In this document: positions 19,938-28,976 of the stretch, piece after piece
How positions within the stretch are numbered: the stretch's first letter is position 1
Layout: the number at the start of each line of letters is the position of its first letter
Assembly (NCBI GenBank): GCA_016935975.1
Contig: JAFGPX010000300.1
Coordinates: 1-36,697 of the forward strand
Reading direction: 5' to 3'
Source of the DNA: Deltaproteobacteria bacterium
GTDB taxonomy: Bacteria; Myxococcota_A; Polyangia; Fen-1088
DNA length: 36,697 nucleotides
Made by a program: the position numbers and the translations under genes
Notes under the pieces: model-generated
What the model saw: only the letters and a program-made list of their open reading frames with translations
Told to the model about the DNA's origin: nothing
Databases searched by the model: none

Positions 19938-22900
19938 GTCGCTGCCGTCTCCTGTCGGTCTTCCTGCCGTTGCTCGGTCTGGCCAGCGCCTGCTCGTCGA
20001 CCCCGACCGTCATTCCGACCAGGAACCTCGACCGCCCGACCGACATGGCTTTCGTTTGCCTCGGCATGGTGGCCGCGGACGCGAGCGGTACGACGCTGCT
20101 CAGCGGGCAAGGGATGGACGCCTGCCACCCGCGCACCGCCGTCGACCCCGACATCCTTGCCAACGGCCAGCGGACGCTAGGCACCTTCGCCTTCATCACC
20201 AACGTCGGTCGTGGCGAGCTCGCGGTCGCCGATATGGACAGTGGCCGTTTGCTCGACCTCGCCCCGGAAGTTCCGGGCTACGGGATGCTGCCGGTCGGCG
20301 GCAATCCCGAAACCGTGGTCGCAAGCCAGGACGGCTGCTGGGTCATGACCGCGAGTCGGTCGAGCTGCAGCCTCTCGCTCGTCGATCCCGCTCGCCTCTT
20401 GGCCAGGACCTTCTCGACGAGTTCCACACCGGCCGAGCCCGCTACCGGGCCCGGCGAAGTGGCGCGCCGCTTGGTCGTGCACACCGGCGCCGGCAGGGCG
20501 CTCGACGTCTCGGTAGGGGAAATCGCCTTTCTGCCGCCCGCAGTGACCGCGCCGACCTGCGGGGCGGCGGCCTTGCCCCGCGCCGTGGCGACCTTCCCGG
20601 GCTGCGATATGGTGGCGGTTCTGGAGCTGTCGTTCGAGGCCGCGACGGCGCGTATTGTTGACGCCTACTACGTGCGCCCCGACCTGCCGGGCGGAGCCTT
20701 GGCCGCGGGCAGCGAGCCCATCTGCCCCGACGATTGCTCTCCGCCCTCGGGGAAGGACGACGCCGTCCTTGTACGCGACGGAGGTGCGGGGGCTCTCGAC
20801 GGCGGAGGCAGAGAAGGGATCGACGCCGGGGCCGTCTCTGGGCAACCTCCTTTCTACCTGCACCCGCTGGCCTTGGTTCCCGACGGAACCCGGGTGTACG
20901 TCGGAAGTCTTCTCGACACGGCCGTCACCTCGCTCGACATCGCAGGCAGCGCCATGGGCCATCCCGTGCGCGTCACGCTAGCCGAGAGTCCGGGCGGCGT
21001 CACCCGTTTGCGCCTCGGCATCGACCCGCACCTCACGGCGCAAGTCCTGCGTCCCGACGGCAGCACCGGCACGGTGACCGGCCAGTTCCTGCACGACCGC
21101 GGCTCCTTCCTGTACGTCTTCGCGTCCGACGCCTCCATCCGCGTGCTCGACATCGGCGGTGAGGCGCCCGTCGAATGCGACGTGAACATCCCCGTCACCT
21201 CGGATCGCGCGTGTTTCCCCGTCGGAACGCCAGGGCGACGGCCTCTCGCGGCCGGCCCCGGCATCCGCATTCCCACCTTCGCGAATCCCGACAGCCCGCC
21301 GCCCCTGCCGCGCGATCTGGCTTTCGTGGATCTGCGGCCGACGGAAAACGACGGCAACTACCACGCTCTTTCCGGCCAATTCGCCTTCGTGCTGGCCGCG
21401 AACGGACAAGTTTACGTGCTCAACCTGGCTCCCAACGGCGAAAACGGCACCGCCACGCATTCCTTCCGCGAGAGCCGCGACGTGGGCAAGAACACGCGAA
21501 CCCCGATCGCCGTGTCCATCGCGCCGCAACGCTCGGTCGTGCAGTCGGACCAGGCCTTTGCCACCACGGCCTCCTTCTCGGCGATGGAGGGTCCGCTCAT
21601 CGAATCCTTCCTCTCCGATGGCGTGGCGACCCCGAGTTGGTTCGGTTTCCCCGATCCCGACAACGTCGTCTCGCGTCGCTGGGACATCGTCTGGGAGGGC
21701 GTCCTGCCCCTGACCACGCGCGGCAGTGGCGTCGTGGAGAGTGCAGCCGCGGGAGAAGTCGCCGGCAGGCTATTCGACGCGGGCGCGGATTTCTGCCGTA
21801 GCGGTGTGCGAATCGGGGACATCCTCATGTTCTCGGGTTGCACGCAGAACTCGGAGTGCCAGCCCGACGACGAGTTCACCTGCCAGGTGACCGTTTCGGG
21901 AGCGCGTGGCATGTGCCTGCCCAAGCAGGCCTCGTCCAGCACGGGAATCGTCGATCAGTGCGTGCGCTTCATGGGCAGCCGCATGCGCTACGAGGTGGCG
22001 CAAGCCATGACGGACTCTCTCGCCTTGCGGCTGAAGCTCGACGAGGTGCCCAAGACGACGCTCAACCCCTGCACCCAGGATTCCGACTGTCGCCCCGACG
22101 TCGATCACGGCAAGCTGTCGAGCGGCAACCCGGACGGGGGCGGGCGGCAGCCGTTCGCGTGCCTCGAGGTGCGCCCGCAAGAACGTCGCTGCGTTCAGCG
22201 CTGCCACCCGGAAAACGGCGACTCCGATTGCCGGGCGGGGCACGTCTGCGAATTGGTGCCCTGGGTCTTGCCCGAGGTGGGCCCGCTGTGCGTCGAGGCC
22301 CCACCCATCGACGCCAGGTGCTTCCCGCAGCCCATGACTGCGTACAGCGTTCGCGCCGGCCACGCCTTCATGGTCTACGGCTCCTCCATGCCGAGCCTCC
22401 TGCACACCGCGCGGGTTGCTCCCGATGGAAACTGCCAGTACGACGCCGGCCCAGATCCCGCCCTCGTCGACCGCATCCCACTTCTGGCTCCGCCCTGCCC
22501 GGACAGCTTTTTGTCCCAAGTGCGCGAGGCCGAGAAGGATCCCCTGACCGGCGCGGAGATCTCTCCGGCCGTGCACGTCCAGGATCTGGCTGCCCAGGCA
22601 GGCAGCAACCCCTGTCTCTATCGAACGGCTTCCTCCGGCGGCGGCCAGTCTCCGGACGGCGGCGCGCCGAGCGACCAGCCGATTCGCGCCTTCTTCCAGA
22701 ACCCGCAGATACGCTTCGTGCTGACGAATCTGGACGCCTATGCGGGCGATCTGCTGGCGATCCACTTCGAGTTCCAATACGGCTTCGTTCCGCTGACCGT
22801 TCAGATTCCGAGCTACGAGGTGCAGCTCACCATGGGCACGCGAATCCTCACCGGACCAACCAAGACGCCCGAGAGCCCTCTTCGCCACGTGCCGCCGACG

Positions 22901-23065
22901 GCGGACATCAGCTACCCATACCTCTACGTCGTCGATCAGGGGCGGACGGCGCTCACCCCTGGCAGCAAGGGGCAAGTCTTGCGCATCAACCCGCGCGCGG
23001 GGAGCAACGAGATCGTTGTCTTCGACACGACCATGTCCGGCAGCACGCCGTTCCAGCTGCAGTAG
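19934..23065 (+). CDS. Large cysteine-patterned lipoprotein, function unknown
   Basis: This 1043-residue protein has a clear lipoprotein signal: MSRCRLLSVFLPLLG then LASAC (Cys20). The first half has propeller-like strands such as FAFITNVGRGELAVADMDSG, PDGTRVYVGSLLDTAVTSLDI and FLYVFASDASIRVLDIGG. A Gly/Asp-rich linker lies near residues 280-300. The region 630-790 has repeated short Cys motifs (CTQNSEC, CTQDSDC, NGDSDC) with C-x4-C spacing, a pattern I associate with secreted myxobacterial proteins. The C-terminal part returns to beta-rich sequence ending QVLRINPRAGSNEIVVFDTT. It overlaps the preceding lipoprotein gene by 4 bp. No enzyme motif is recognisable. The two products probably act together at the outer membrane or cell surface; this rests on coupling and similar folds only. 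Confidence 0.85.
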   Translation: MSRCRLLSVFLPLLGLASACSSTPTVIPTRNLDRPTDMAFVCLGMVAADASGTTLLSGQGMDACHPRTAVDPDILANGQRTLGTFAFITNVGRGELAVADMDSGRLLDLAPEVPGYGMLPVGGNPETVVASQDGCWVMTASRSSCSLSLVDPARLLARTFSTSSTPAEPATGPGEVARRLVVHTGAGRALDVSVGEIAFLPPAVTAPTCGAAALPRAVATFPGCDMVAVLELSFEAATARIVDAYYVRPDLPGGALAAGSEPICPDDCSPPSGKDDAVLVRDGGAGALDGGGREGIDAGAVSGQPPFYLHPLALVPDGTRVYVGSLLDTAVTSLDIAGSAMGHPVRVTLAESPGGVTRLRLGIDPHLTAQVLRPDGSTGTVTGQFLHDRGSFLYVFASDASIRVLDIGGEAPVECDVNIPVTSDRACFPVGTPGRRPLAAGPGIRIPTFANPDSPPPLPRDLAFVDLRPTENDGNYHALSGQFAFVLAANGQVYVLNLAPNGENGTATHSFRESRDVGKNTRTPIAVSIAPQRSVVQSDQAFATTASFSAMEGPLIESFLSDGVATPSWFGFPDPDNVVSRRWDIVWEGVLPLTTRGSGVVESAAAGEVAGRLFDAGADFCRSGVRIGDILMFSGCTQNSECQPDDEFTCQVTVSGARGMCLPKQASSSTGIVDQCVRFMGSRMRYEVAQAMTDSLALRLKLDEVPKTTLNPCTQDSDCRPDVDHGKLSSGNPDGGGRQPFACLEVRPQERRCVQRCHPENGDSDCRAGHVCELVPWVLPEVGPLCVEAPPIDARCFPQPMTAYSVRAGHAFMVYGSSMPSLLHTARVAPDGNCQYDAGPDPALVDRIPLLAPPCPDSFLSQVREAEKDPLTGAEISPAVHVQDLAAQAGSNPCLYRTASSGGGQSPDGGAPSDQPIRAFFQNPQIRFVLTNLDAYAGDLLAIHFEFQYGFVPLTVQIPSYEVQLTMGTRILTGPTKTPESPLRHVPPTADISYPYLYVVDQGRTALTPGSKGQVLRINPRAGSNEIVVFDTTMSGSTPFQLQ

Positions 23066-23083
23066 GACGATTCCTTAGCAGTT

Positions 23084-23128
23084 TCAACAATGTTGACAAT
23101 TGGTAGGGATAGAACCTACATTGTAGGT
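23084..23128 (+). promoter_or_regulatory. argS promoter with two palindromic operators
   Basis: TTGACA (23093-23098), an 18-bp spacer and TACATT (23117-23122), ending 8 nt before the argS ATG. The palindrome TCAACA-A-TGTTGA (23084-23096) overlaps the -35 box. The palindrome ACCTAC-ATT-GTAGGT (23114-23128) covers the -10 box. The layout suits a repressor that blocks both elements, or two regulators. Confidence 0.55.
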
Positions 23129-23130
23129 GA

Positions 23131-24915
23131 ATGAGCGATAGCGTTCGCACCACCGTTCGAGAGATCCTGCGGCAAGCGGTCCTCGGTGCCCATGCGGGGG
23201 GTCAGCTTGGCGAGGTTCCCGACCAGATGCCACTCGAGCGTACCAAGCGGCCCGAGCACGGCGACTACGCCACCAACATGGCTCTCGGGCTGGCGAAAGC
23301 CGCCGGCAAACCGCCGCGGGATCTCGCCGAAGCCATCGCCAAGCAGTTGCGCCTGCTCGGCGGTTCCGATCTGGCCGAAGTGGCCGTGGCGGGCCCGGGT
23401 TTCGTCAACATCCGTCTTTCGGATGCTTTCTGGCAGCGTCGCTTGCTGGCGATTCGCGCGGCCGGAAAGGCGTGGGGCAGGGGCCGGGCCAAGCCCGAGA
23501 GACTATGTGTCGAGTACCTCTCGGCCAATCCCACGGGGCCGCTGCATTTCGCCCACGGTCGGCACGCGGCGGTCGGCGACTCGTTGACCCGGCTTCTGCG
23601 TTTCGCGGGCCACGACGTCGTCCGAGAATTCTATCTGAACGACGCGGGCAACCAGGTCGCGGCGCTCGCGCTCTCGGTGTGGACCCGCTACATGGAGGCC
23701 GCGCGAGCGGCCGACGCAACCGTCCCCGCGGTTGTCTTCCCCGAAAACGGCTACCGCGGCGACTACGTTCGCGGCATCGGCCGCGAGCTCCTCGCACGTG
23801 ACGGTCCCCGCTGGGTGGGCACGGAACCTCCGGCCGACATCGAGCCGGTCAGGCGTTTCGCCATCGAGCGCTGTCTGGCCATGATTCGCGCCACGTTGGA
23901 GCGTTTCGGCGTCGACTTCGACGTGTGGCAGAGCGAGCGCGATCTGCACGAAAACGGCGAGGTCAAGGCAACGCTGGAGGTTCTGGACAAGGCCGGGTTC
24001 ATCGATCGGCGCGACAACGCGGTCTGGCTGCGCACGACGGCTCTGTGGGGGGACGAGAAGGATCGCGTCGTGGTCAAGTCCGATGGTCTGCCGACCTACC
24101 TGCTGGCCGACATCGCCTACCACCGCAAGAAACTGTCGCGCGGCTTCGACAGCCTGTGCGACATCTGGGGCGCCGATCATCACGGACACATCCCGCGCAT
24201 GCAGGCCGCCCTCAAAGCGCTCGGGGCGGCTCCGGATCGTCTGTCGGTGATCCTCATCCAGATGGTGAGCCTTCTGCGAGACGGCAAGCCGGTGCCCATG
24301 GGCAAGCGAGAGGGCGAGTTCGTCACGCTCGACGCCGTGGTCGACGAGGTTGGCCGCGACGCCACGCGTTTCTTCTACTTGATGCGGCGGCACGACACGC
24401 CGCTGGAGTTCGATCTCGAGCTGGCCAAGCGCCAGTCGATGGACAACCCCGTGTACTACGCGCAGTACGCGCACGCTCGCTGTGCCTCGCTGCTCCGCCG
24501 CGCCGCCACGCTGCAAGCACCGAGCATGCCGCTCGACGAGGAGCTGGCGCGAGGCTTGAGCCTGCCCGAGGAGATAGCGATCCTGCGCCGCCTTTCGGAC
24601 TTCCCGGACCTTCTGTCCGACGCGGCTGCGGCGCGCGAGCCGCATCGCCTGGTGCAGTACATCCAGGAACTGGCCGCGGAATTCCAGAGCTACTACACCC
24701 GCCTGCAGAAAGTACACGGCGACAGCATCCTGCCGCAGAAGCGGCAAAGGGTAGGGGACTGGCACGCGACGTGGGACTGGAAGCGCACCGCCGCTCGCCT
24801 GGCCTGGGTCGAGGCCATCCGACAGGTCCTGGAAATCGCCTTGTCGCTCGTGGGAGTCTCCGCCCCCAGCGAGATGAAACGCGCCGAAGCCGGTGAGGAA
24901 GTCGAGGGACTCTAG
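23131..24915 (+). CDS. argS: Arginine--tRNA ligase
   Basis: This 594-residue class I synthetase charges tRNA-Arg. The N-terminal Add-1 domain contains KRPEHGDYATNMALGLAKA. The HIGH motif appears as HFAHGRH within SANPTGPLHFAHGRHAAVGD, followed by VREFYLNDAGNQ. DIAYHRKKLSRGFDSLCDIW and GADHHGHIPRMQAAL are conserved catalytic-core segments. The KMSKS position reads VPMGKREGEFVTL, a degenerate loop common in ArgRS. The C-terminal anticodon domain has NPVYYAQYAHARCASLLRR. The ATG at 23131 follows the promoter's -10 box by 8 nt; AGGTGA directly abuts it, too close to act as a normal Shine-Dalgarno. A SPOR-domain gene follows after 30 nt, an adjacency seen in other Proteobacteria. Confidence 0.97.
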   Translation: MSDSVRTTVREILRQAVLGAHAGGQLGEVPDQMPLERTKRPEHGDYATNMALGLAKAAGKPPRDLAEAIAKQLRLLGGSDLAEVAVAGPGFVNIRLSDAFWQRRLLAIRAAGKAWGRGRAKPERLCVEYLSANPTGPLHFAHGRHAAVGDSLTRLLRFAGHDVVREFYLNDAGNQVAALALSVWTRYMEAARAADATVPAVVFPENGYRGDYVRGIGRELLARDGPRWVGTEPPADIEPVRRFAIERCLAMIRATLERFGVDFDVWQSERDLHENGEVKATLEVLDKAGFIDRRDNAVWLRTTALWGDEKDRVVVKSDGLPTYLLADIAYHRKKLSRGFDSLCDIWGADHHGHIPRMQAALKALGAAPDRLSVILIQMVSLLRDGKPVPMGKREGEFVTLDAVVDEVGRDATRFFYLMRRHDTPLEFDLELAKRQSMDNPVYYAQYAHARCASLLRRAATLQAPSMPLDEELARGLSLPEEIAILRRLSDFPDLLSDAAAAREPHRLVQYIQELAAEFQSYYTRLQKVHGDSILPQKRQRVGDWHATWDWKRTAARLAWVEAIRQVLEIALSLVGVSAPSEMKRAEAGEEVEGL

Positions 24916-24945
24916 AAACCGCCCGTTTTCGCCGAGGAGTAAACC

Positions 24946-25857
24946 ATGGGATACACTTCAGGGACAACGATGGAAGACCGGGGTCTACGCGACATAGAGC
25001 GGTGGCGCGACAAGATCGAGGTGCGTCTCGACAACCGCCAGGTCTTCTTTCTGTTTTTCGGCAGCGCGTTGGTGGCATGCATGTTGTTCGTGCTCGGCGT
25101 GATCGTGGGCAAGCGCCTGGAATCGCGCGGCCGCGCGGTTTCGCCCGAGATCGAAGATCCGCTGGCCTTGCTCGACAAGGTGGCGACCAGCCCGCGGCCG
25201 GCGCAAAGCGGGGTCACGTTCCCGCAGGCCCTCTTCGGCGCGAACGGCAAGACCTCGTCGTCGGACAGGCACGGCAAGAAGCTCTCGGGGCGCGCATCGA
25301 CGGTTCTCGACAAGAGTGACGGCCCGCTCAAGCCCGCGCAGGCGGCTGCCAAACCGGCCGAGACGGCAGCCAGACTGCCCCTGGCAACGGCGGTCAGAAC
25401 CCCCGAGGTGGCCCCCAAGCCCCCGGCCAACACCGCGCCCCAAGGCAAGCCAGCTCCGGCCAAGCCCGAAGCCAAGCCCGCGCGCGCCGAGGAGAAGCAA
25501 ACGAACGTGGCAGCGGCCACGAGCAAGGCAACGGACACGAAAGCAGCAGGGGACAAGACCGCCGAAGCCAAGGAGGCCATGCCCGCGCCCATCCCTACCG
25601 TCGCGGCCACCGGTGACAGCAAGAGCAAGGGGCACTTCACCCTGCAGCTCAGCTCGTTCCAGGACAAATCCGAAGCCGAGGCCTTCGCGCAGAAATTCGC
25701 GAGCGAACGCCCCTACATGGTGAAGTCCGATATTCCCGGCAAAGGCATCTGGTACCGTGTGCGCGTCGGCGACTTTGCGTCGTCCAAGGACGCCATGGCC
25801 GCCAAGGAGGCCTTCGAGAAGAAGCACAACGTGATCGCGTACGTGGCGCAGAAGTAG
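24946..25857 (+). CDS. SPOR-domain inner-membrane protein (FtsN/DedD-like architecture)
   Basis: This 303-residue bitopic protein has a short cytoplasmic N-terminus, a membrane segment at about residues 33-55 (VFFLFFGSALVACMLFVLGV), and a long Ala/Lys/Pro-rich periplasmic linker (about 100-225). A C-terminal SPOR domain begins at GHFTLQLSSFQDKSEAEAFA and contains WYRVRVGDFASSKDAMAAKE. SPOR domains bind glycan strands stripped of stem peptides at division sites. The architecture matches FtsN and DedD, but the short FtsN essential helix is not evident, so I do not assign ftsN. GAGGAG lies about 9 nt before the ATG. It is probably co-transcribed with argS. It converges on tamA with only 13 bp between stops. 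Confidence 0.88.
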   Translation: MGYTSGTTMEDRGLRDIERWRDKIEVRLDNRQVFFLFFGSALVACMLFVLGVIVGKRLESRGRAVSPEIEDPLALLDKVATSPRPAQSGVTFPQALFGANGKTSSSDRHGKKLSGRASTVLDKSDGPLKPAQAAAKPAETAARLPLATAVRTPEVAPKPPANTAPQGKPAPAKPEAKPARAEEKQTNVAAATSKATDTKAAGDKTAEAKEAMPAPIPTVAATGDSKSKGHFTLQLSSFQDKSEAEAFAQKFASERPYMVKSDIPGKGIWYRVRVGDFASSKDAMAAKEAFEKKHNVIAYVAQK

Positions 25858-25870
25858 GCGCGCTCGAGTT

Positions 25871-28800
25871 TCAGAACATCAGCCCCACGTTGAAGTGGGT
25901 GCGCCACCGGTCGTCGCCGGGGCGGCGGTTGAGAGGGATGGCGAAGGACAAGCTCAAGTCGCCGACGGGAAGCTTGATGAGCAGGGGCGAAAAACCGACC
26001 CCATGGCGGAAGTCGCGGGCCGAGATGCCCCCGAGAGAGTAGCCGACCGTGCCGCTGTCCAGGAACACCGAGCCGTAGAGCGGAGCCGCTATGGGGAACT
26101 GCAGGTCGATGTTCTGCAGGATGCGCAGGTTGCCACCCATCGGCCGGTAGCCGACGTAGCTCATGCCCGGCGTCGCCGGCCGGCTGATGGTTTCGGTCAG
26201 GGCATGATCGAGTTGATAGCCGCGAATCGTGGTGTCGCCACCGGCGAAATAGCGCTCGACCTTGGGCAGCAAGGCGGCGCCGCCCAGCGGGAAGCCCTGG
26301 TCGTAGCGGATGCTGTAGCGCAGGCTGAGCCACGGCAGGAGCGGCACCACGGACAGACCACGTCCGTAGAACTTCACGAAGCTGTCGTCGCCGACATTGA
26401 AGGCGAGGGCACGCAGCGCCACCTCGACGCCAGCGGCGATCTTGAAGCCGCGCGTGGGCACCAGCACGTGATCCAGCCGCCGCCATTCCACGGTGGCGCT
26501 CAGGCTGCTCACGAAAGTGCCGATGCGCACCGTGTTCTGTTCCGGGCCTTGGAACGGCCCGGGGGTGGCCCCGCGGTCGAGCATTTCCGTGCGCGAGGTA
26601 TTGCGCAGGTTGTAGCGCAGGCCGGCGTCCACTCCCGGGTACATCTCGCGCGAGAAGCCGAACGAGCCGCTGCCCGAGTGGATGTCGCCCAACCGCAAGG
26701 TGGCCTGCTGCAAGTAGCTGCCGACGATCTCCATGCGGAAAAGCGAGCCGAAGAAGCGCGGATTCAAGAAGCTGGCGGTGTAGTTCTGCAATGTCGAGCC
26801 GTAGGCCAACGAGGTCAAGAACGTCCAGCCATGACCGAAGAGGTTGCGATGCTCGTAGCCGGCCGCTCCGTACACGCCGAGGTGGGGGAACGAGGAGTCG
26901 GGCGGAGCCTGGTCCGTCGAGGCTCCGCCCCCGACCTTGATCACGCCCCAGTGGTCGTGCCGCTCTTCGACCTCGATGACCATGGGCACGAGGGGATCCT
27001 CGGGGCCGATGCTCGGGAAGGCGATGGGGTTGGGATTGTTGAAGAGCTGGATAAGGGCCAGGTTGCGCTGCGCTCGCTCCAACCCGCGCGTGGTCAGGAT
27101 ATCGCCGCTGCGGAGCTCGGCCCAGGTCATGATGGTGCGGCCGGTGGTCAGGAAGTTGCCGCGCAGGAAGACGGGCCCGATGCGCACTTGCGGCCCGGTC
27201 TTGACCTGCCAGGTGATGTGCATCTGGTTGCCGTGACGCACGCTCTTGGCCTCCACCTGGGCGTAGCGGTAACCGTCGTCGCCCAGTGCGCGCTTGATGC
27301 GGTTCTCGTCGCGCCTGATGAAGGTCGGCTGATAGGGAGCTCCCAGGGTCGTGCGCAGGGACTCCATGTAGAACTCGTCCTCACGGGGCAGGCCCTCGCC
27401 CGGCCCCAGGCATGTGAACTGCATGCCGGCCACCCACAAGAGCTGCGACTCCTCGATGATGAACCGGACGTACAGGCTGTCGGCATTCCGCCAGACCGGC
27501 TCCTCGGCCTTCTCGATGCTGGCCGGCAACGGACGCCATTCGCCGGGGTGGGGCGCGATCTCGGCGCGCACCTTCGTCTCCGGATAGCCCTGAGCCGCGT
27601 AGTGCTCGACCAGGCTCTCCACGTCCAACTGCAGCTGGCGGAGGCTGGCGAAACCTCCCTCGCCGAGCCCGATGACGCCCAGGAAGGGAAACACCTTCGT
27701 GCGAATACCCTCGGCGAGAGCATCCGAGGAGAAGGCGTGGTTGCCCTCGAACGAGATGCCCCGAACCTTGAGCAAGGGCCCCTCGTCGATGGTGAAGATC
27801 ACGCGGTCGGAGTGCTCGGAGATTCTCTGACGGCGCCACTTGACCTTGACCAGCATGTGCCCGCGCTCGTGGTAGGCGTGCTCCAGAGCCGCGGCGCTGG
27901 TTGCGGCTTCCACATCGTCGTAGGCCCCGTGGGCCAGAAACGTCAGGTGGTTGTGCAGGCTGGCCGCCGAACGGGTGCGATTGCCCTCGAAGGCGACTTC
28001 GACGTGGCGCCGCTCTCGGATCTCGATGCCCAGCCGGACGTTCTTGGCTTGCCGGTCGAGACTCCTCTCCTCGTCGAAGTCGTCCTGGACGCGGACGCCG
28101 GGGAACCCGATGCGGCGGTAGCGCATGACCAGATTGGCGATGTCTTCGCGTAGATCGGCGCGCTGAAAGGGCTTGGGCAGGAGCCAAAGCGTGTGCCAGT
28201 CCCCATGGCGGAAGCCCTCTTCGATGTCGTTCGGCGCCAGGGCCGTGGCTCCGACGATCTGCAGTGGCCCCAAGGGATAGGCCGGCCCCAACCTGACCCT
28301 GACCAGCAGGTCATAGCCGGCGGGCTCCTTGCCATGGTCGTGCAGCTCGATGCGAACTTCGGCTTCCCAGTAGCCGCTGCTGCGCAGAAAGTCCCGCACG
28401 TGGTCGACCTCGGCGGCGATGAAGGCGTCGCGTTCCGGACCGGCGGACGGCAGCTTCATGCCCGGCCGGATGCTCAATTTGCCGATGATCGTCTCCTGAC
28501 GCATGCCCTGACGGAGAAAGGGCTGGTTGCCGGAGACGAAGATGCGACGCACACGATTCATGGGGCGCAGGCGCACGCGGAGTTGCACGGAGCCGCCCGA
28601 CGCGGCTTCGCCGATCTCCGCCGCGTAGCCGATGACCGCGAGAACGTGCTTGATGCGCGGGATGGTGCCGATGGGCATGCCCACGCGGTCCGCCTCGCCG
28701 GAAGGAACGAAGGGCTGGCCGGCGGGCGCGACGGTTTCGATCAAGGCTTCGATGCGGCCCGGCGGATCGATGCTGCCCTCCACCACGACGCTCCCCAGGA

Positions 28801-28948
28801 CGGCCACGGGTCCGGCGGTCGTAGGCTCGCTGGCGCGCGCGGGTTGAGCGTCTTCGTCTTCGTCTTCTTCTTGCGCGTGCCCGGGGCCCGGCCATGCCGC
28901 GGAGGCGACAGCCAGGAGGAGAAGGGCTGGGGATAGGAGCCGGGACAA
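25871..28948 (-). CDS. tamA: BamA/TamA-family outer-membrane protein (Omp85)
   Basis: The 1025-residue product has a signal peptide (residues 1-25, GHA before QEE) followed by an acidic stretch. A periplasmic part of about 600 residues holds several POTRA domains; visible POTRA-like cores include RRIFVSGNQPFLRQGMR, LGPLQIVGATALAPNDIEEG, HVEVAFEGNRTRSAASL, KVRGISFEGNHAFSSDAL and VRIGPVFLRGNFLTTGRTI. The C-terminal 16-strand barrel contains the L6 motif as FAGGDTTIRGYQLD near residue 904 and ends in Phe (HFNVGLMF), the typical beta-signal. At 1025 residues it is far longer than E. coli TamA (577). The preceding gene on this strand is tamB-like, so TamA is the best call; BamA is the alternative. 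The start is TTG at 28948, 28 nt after the tamB stop, without a strong Shine-Dalgarno. Confidence 0.88.
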   Translation of the reverse strand: MSRLLSPALLLLAVASAAWPGPGHAQEEDEDEDAQPARASEPTTAGPVAVLGSVVVEGSIDPPGRIEALIETVAPAGQPFVPSGEADRVGMPIGTIPRIKHVLAVIGYAAEIGEAASGGSVQLRVRLRPMNRVRRIFVSGNQPFLRQGMRQETIIGKLSIRPGMKLPSAGPERDAFIAAEVDHVRDFLRSSGYWEAEVRIELHDHGKEPAGYDLLVRVRLGPAYPLGPLQIVGATALAPNDIEEGFRHGDWHTLWLLPKPFQRADLREDIANLVMRYRRIGFPGVRVQDDFDEERSLDRQAKNVRLGIEIRERRHVEVAFEGNRTRSAASLHNHLTFLAHGAYDDVEAATSAAALEHAYHERGHMLVKVKWRRQRISEHSDRVIFTIDEGPLLKVRGISFEGNHAFSSDALAEGIRTKVFPFLGVIGLGEGGFASLRQLQLDVESLVEHYAAQGYPETKVRAEIAPHPGEWRPLPASIEKAEEPVWRNADSLYVRFIIEESQLLWVAGMQFTCLGPGEGLPREDEFYMESLRTTLGAPYQPTFIRRDENRIKRALGDDGYRYAQVEAKSVRHGNQMHITWQVKTGPQVRIGPVFLRGNFLTTGRTIMTWAELRSGDILTTRGLERAQRNLALIQLFNNPNPIAFPSIGPEDPLVPMVIEVEERHDHWGVIKVGGGASTDQAPPDSSFPHLGVYGAAGYEHRNLFGHGWTFLTSLAYGSTLQNYTASFLNPRFFGSLFRMEIVGSYLQQATLRLGDIHSGSGSFGFSREMYPGVDAGLRYNLRNTSRTEMLDRGATPGPFQGPEQNTVRIGTFVSSLSATVEWRRLDHVLVPTRGFKIAAGVEVALRALAFNVGDDSFVKFYGRGLSVVPLLPWLSLRYSIRYDQGFPLGGAALLPKVERYFAGGDTTIRGYQLDHALTETISRPATPGMSYVGYRPMGGNLRILQNIDLQFPIAAPLYGSVFLDSGTVGYSLGGISARDFRHGVGFSPLLIKLPVGDLSLSFAIPLNRRPGDDRWRTHFNVGLMF

Positions 28949-28976
28949 GTGGGAGTCTCAGGGGTCGTGGGAGAGT

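Noticed and set aside
25895-28153. 752-codon plus-strand frame under tamA
   Set aside because: It is antisense to a clear Omp85 protein and has no motif.
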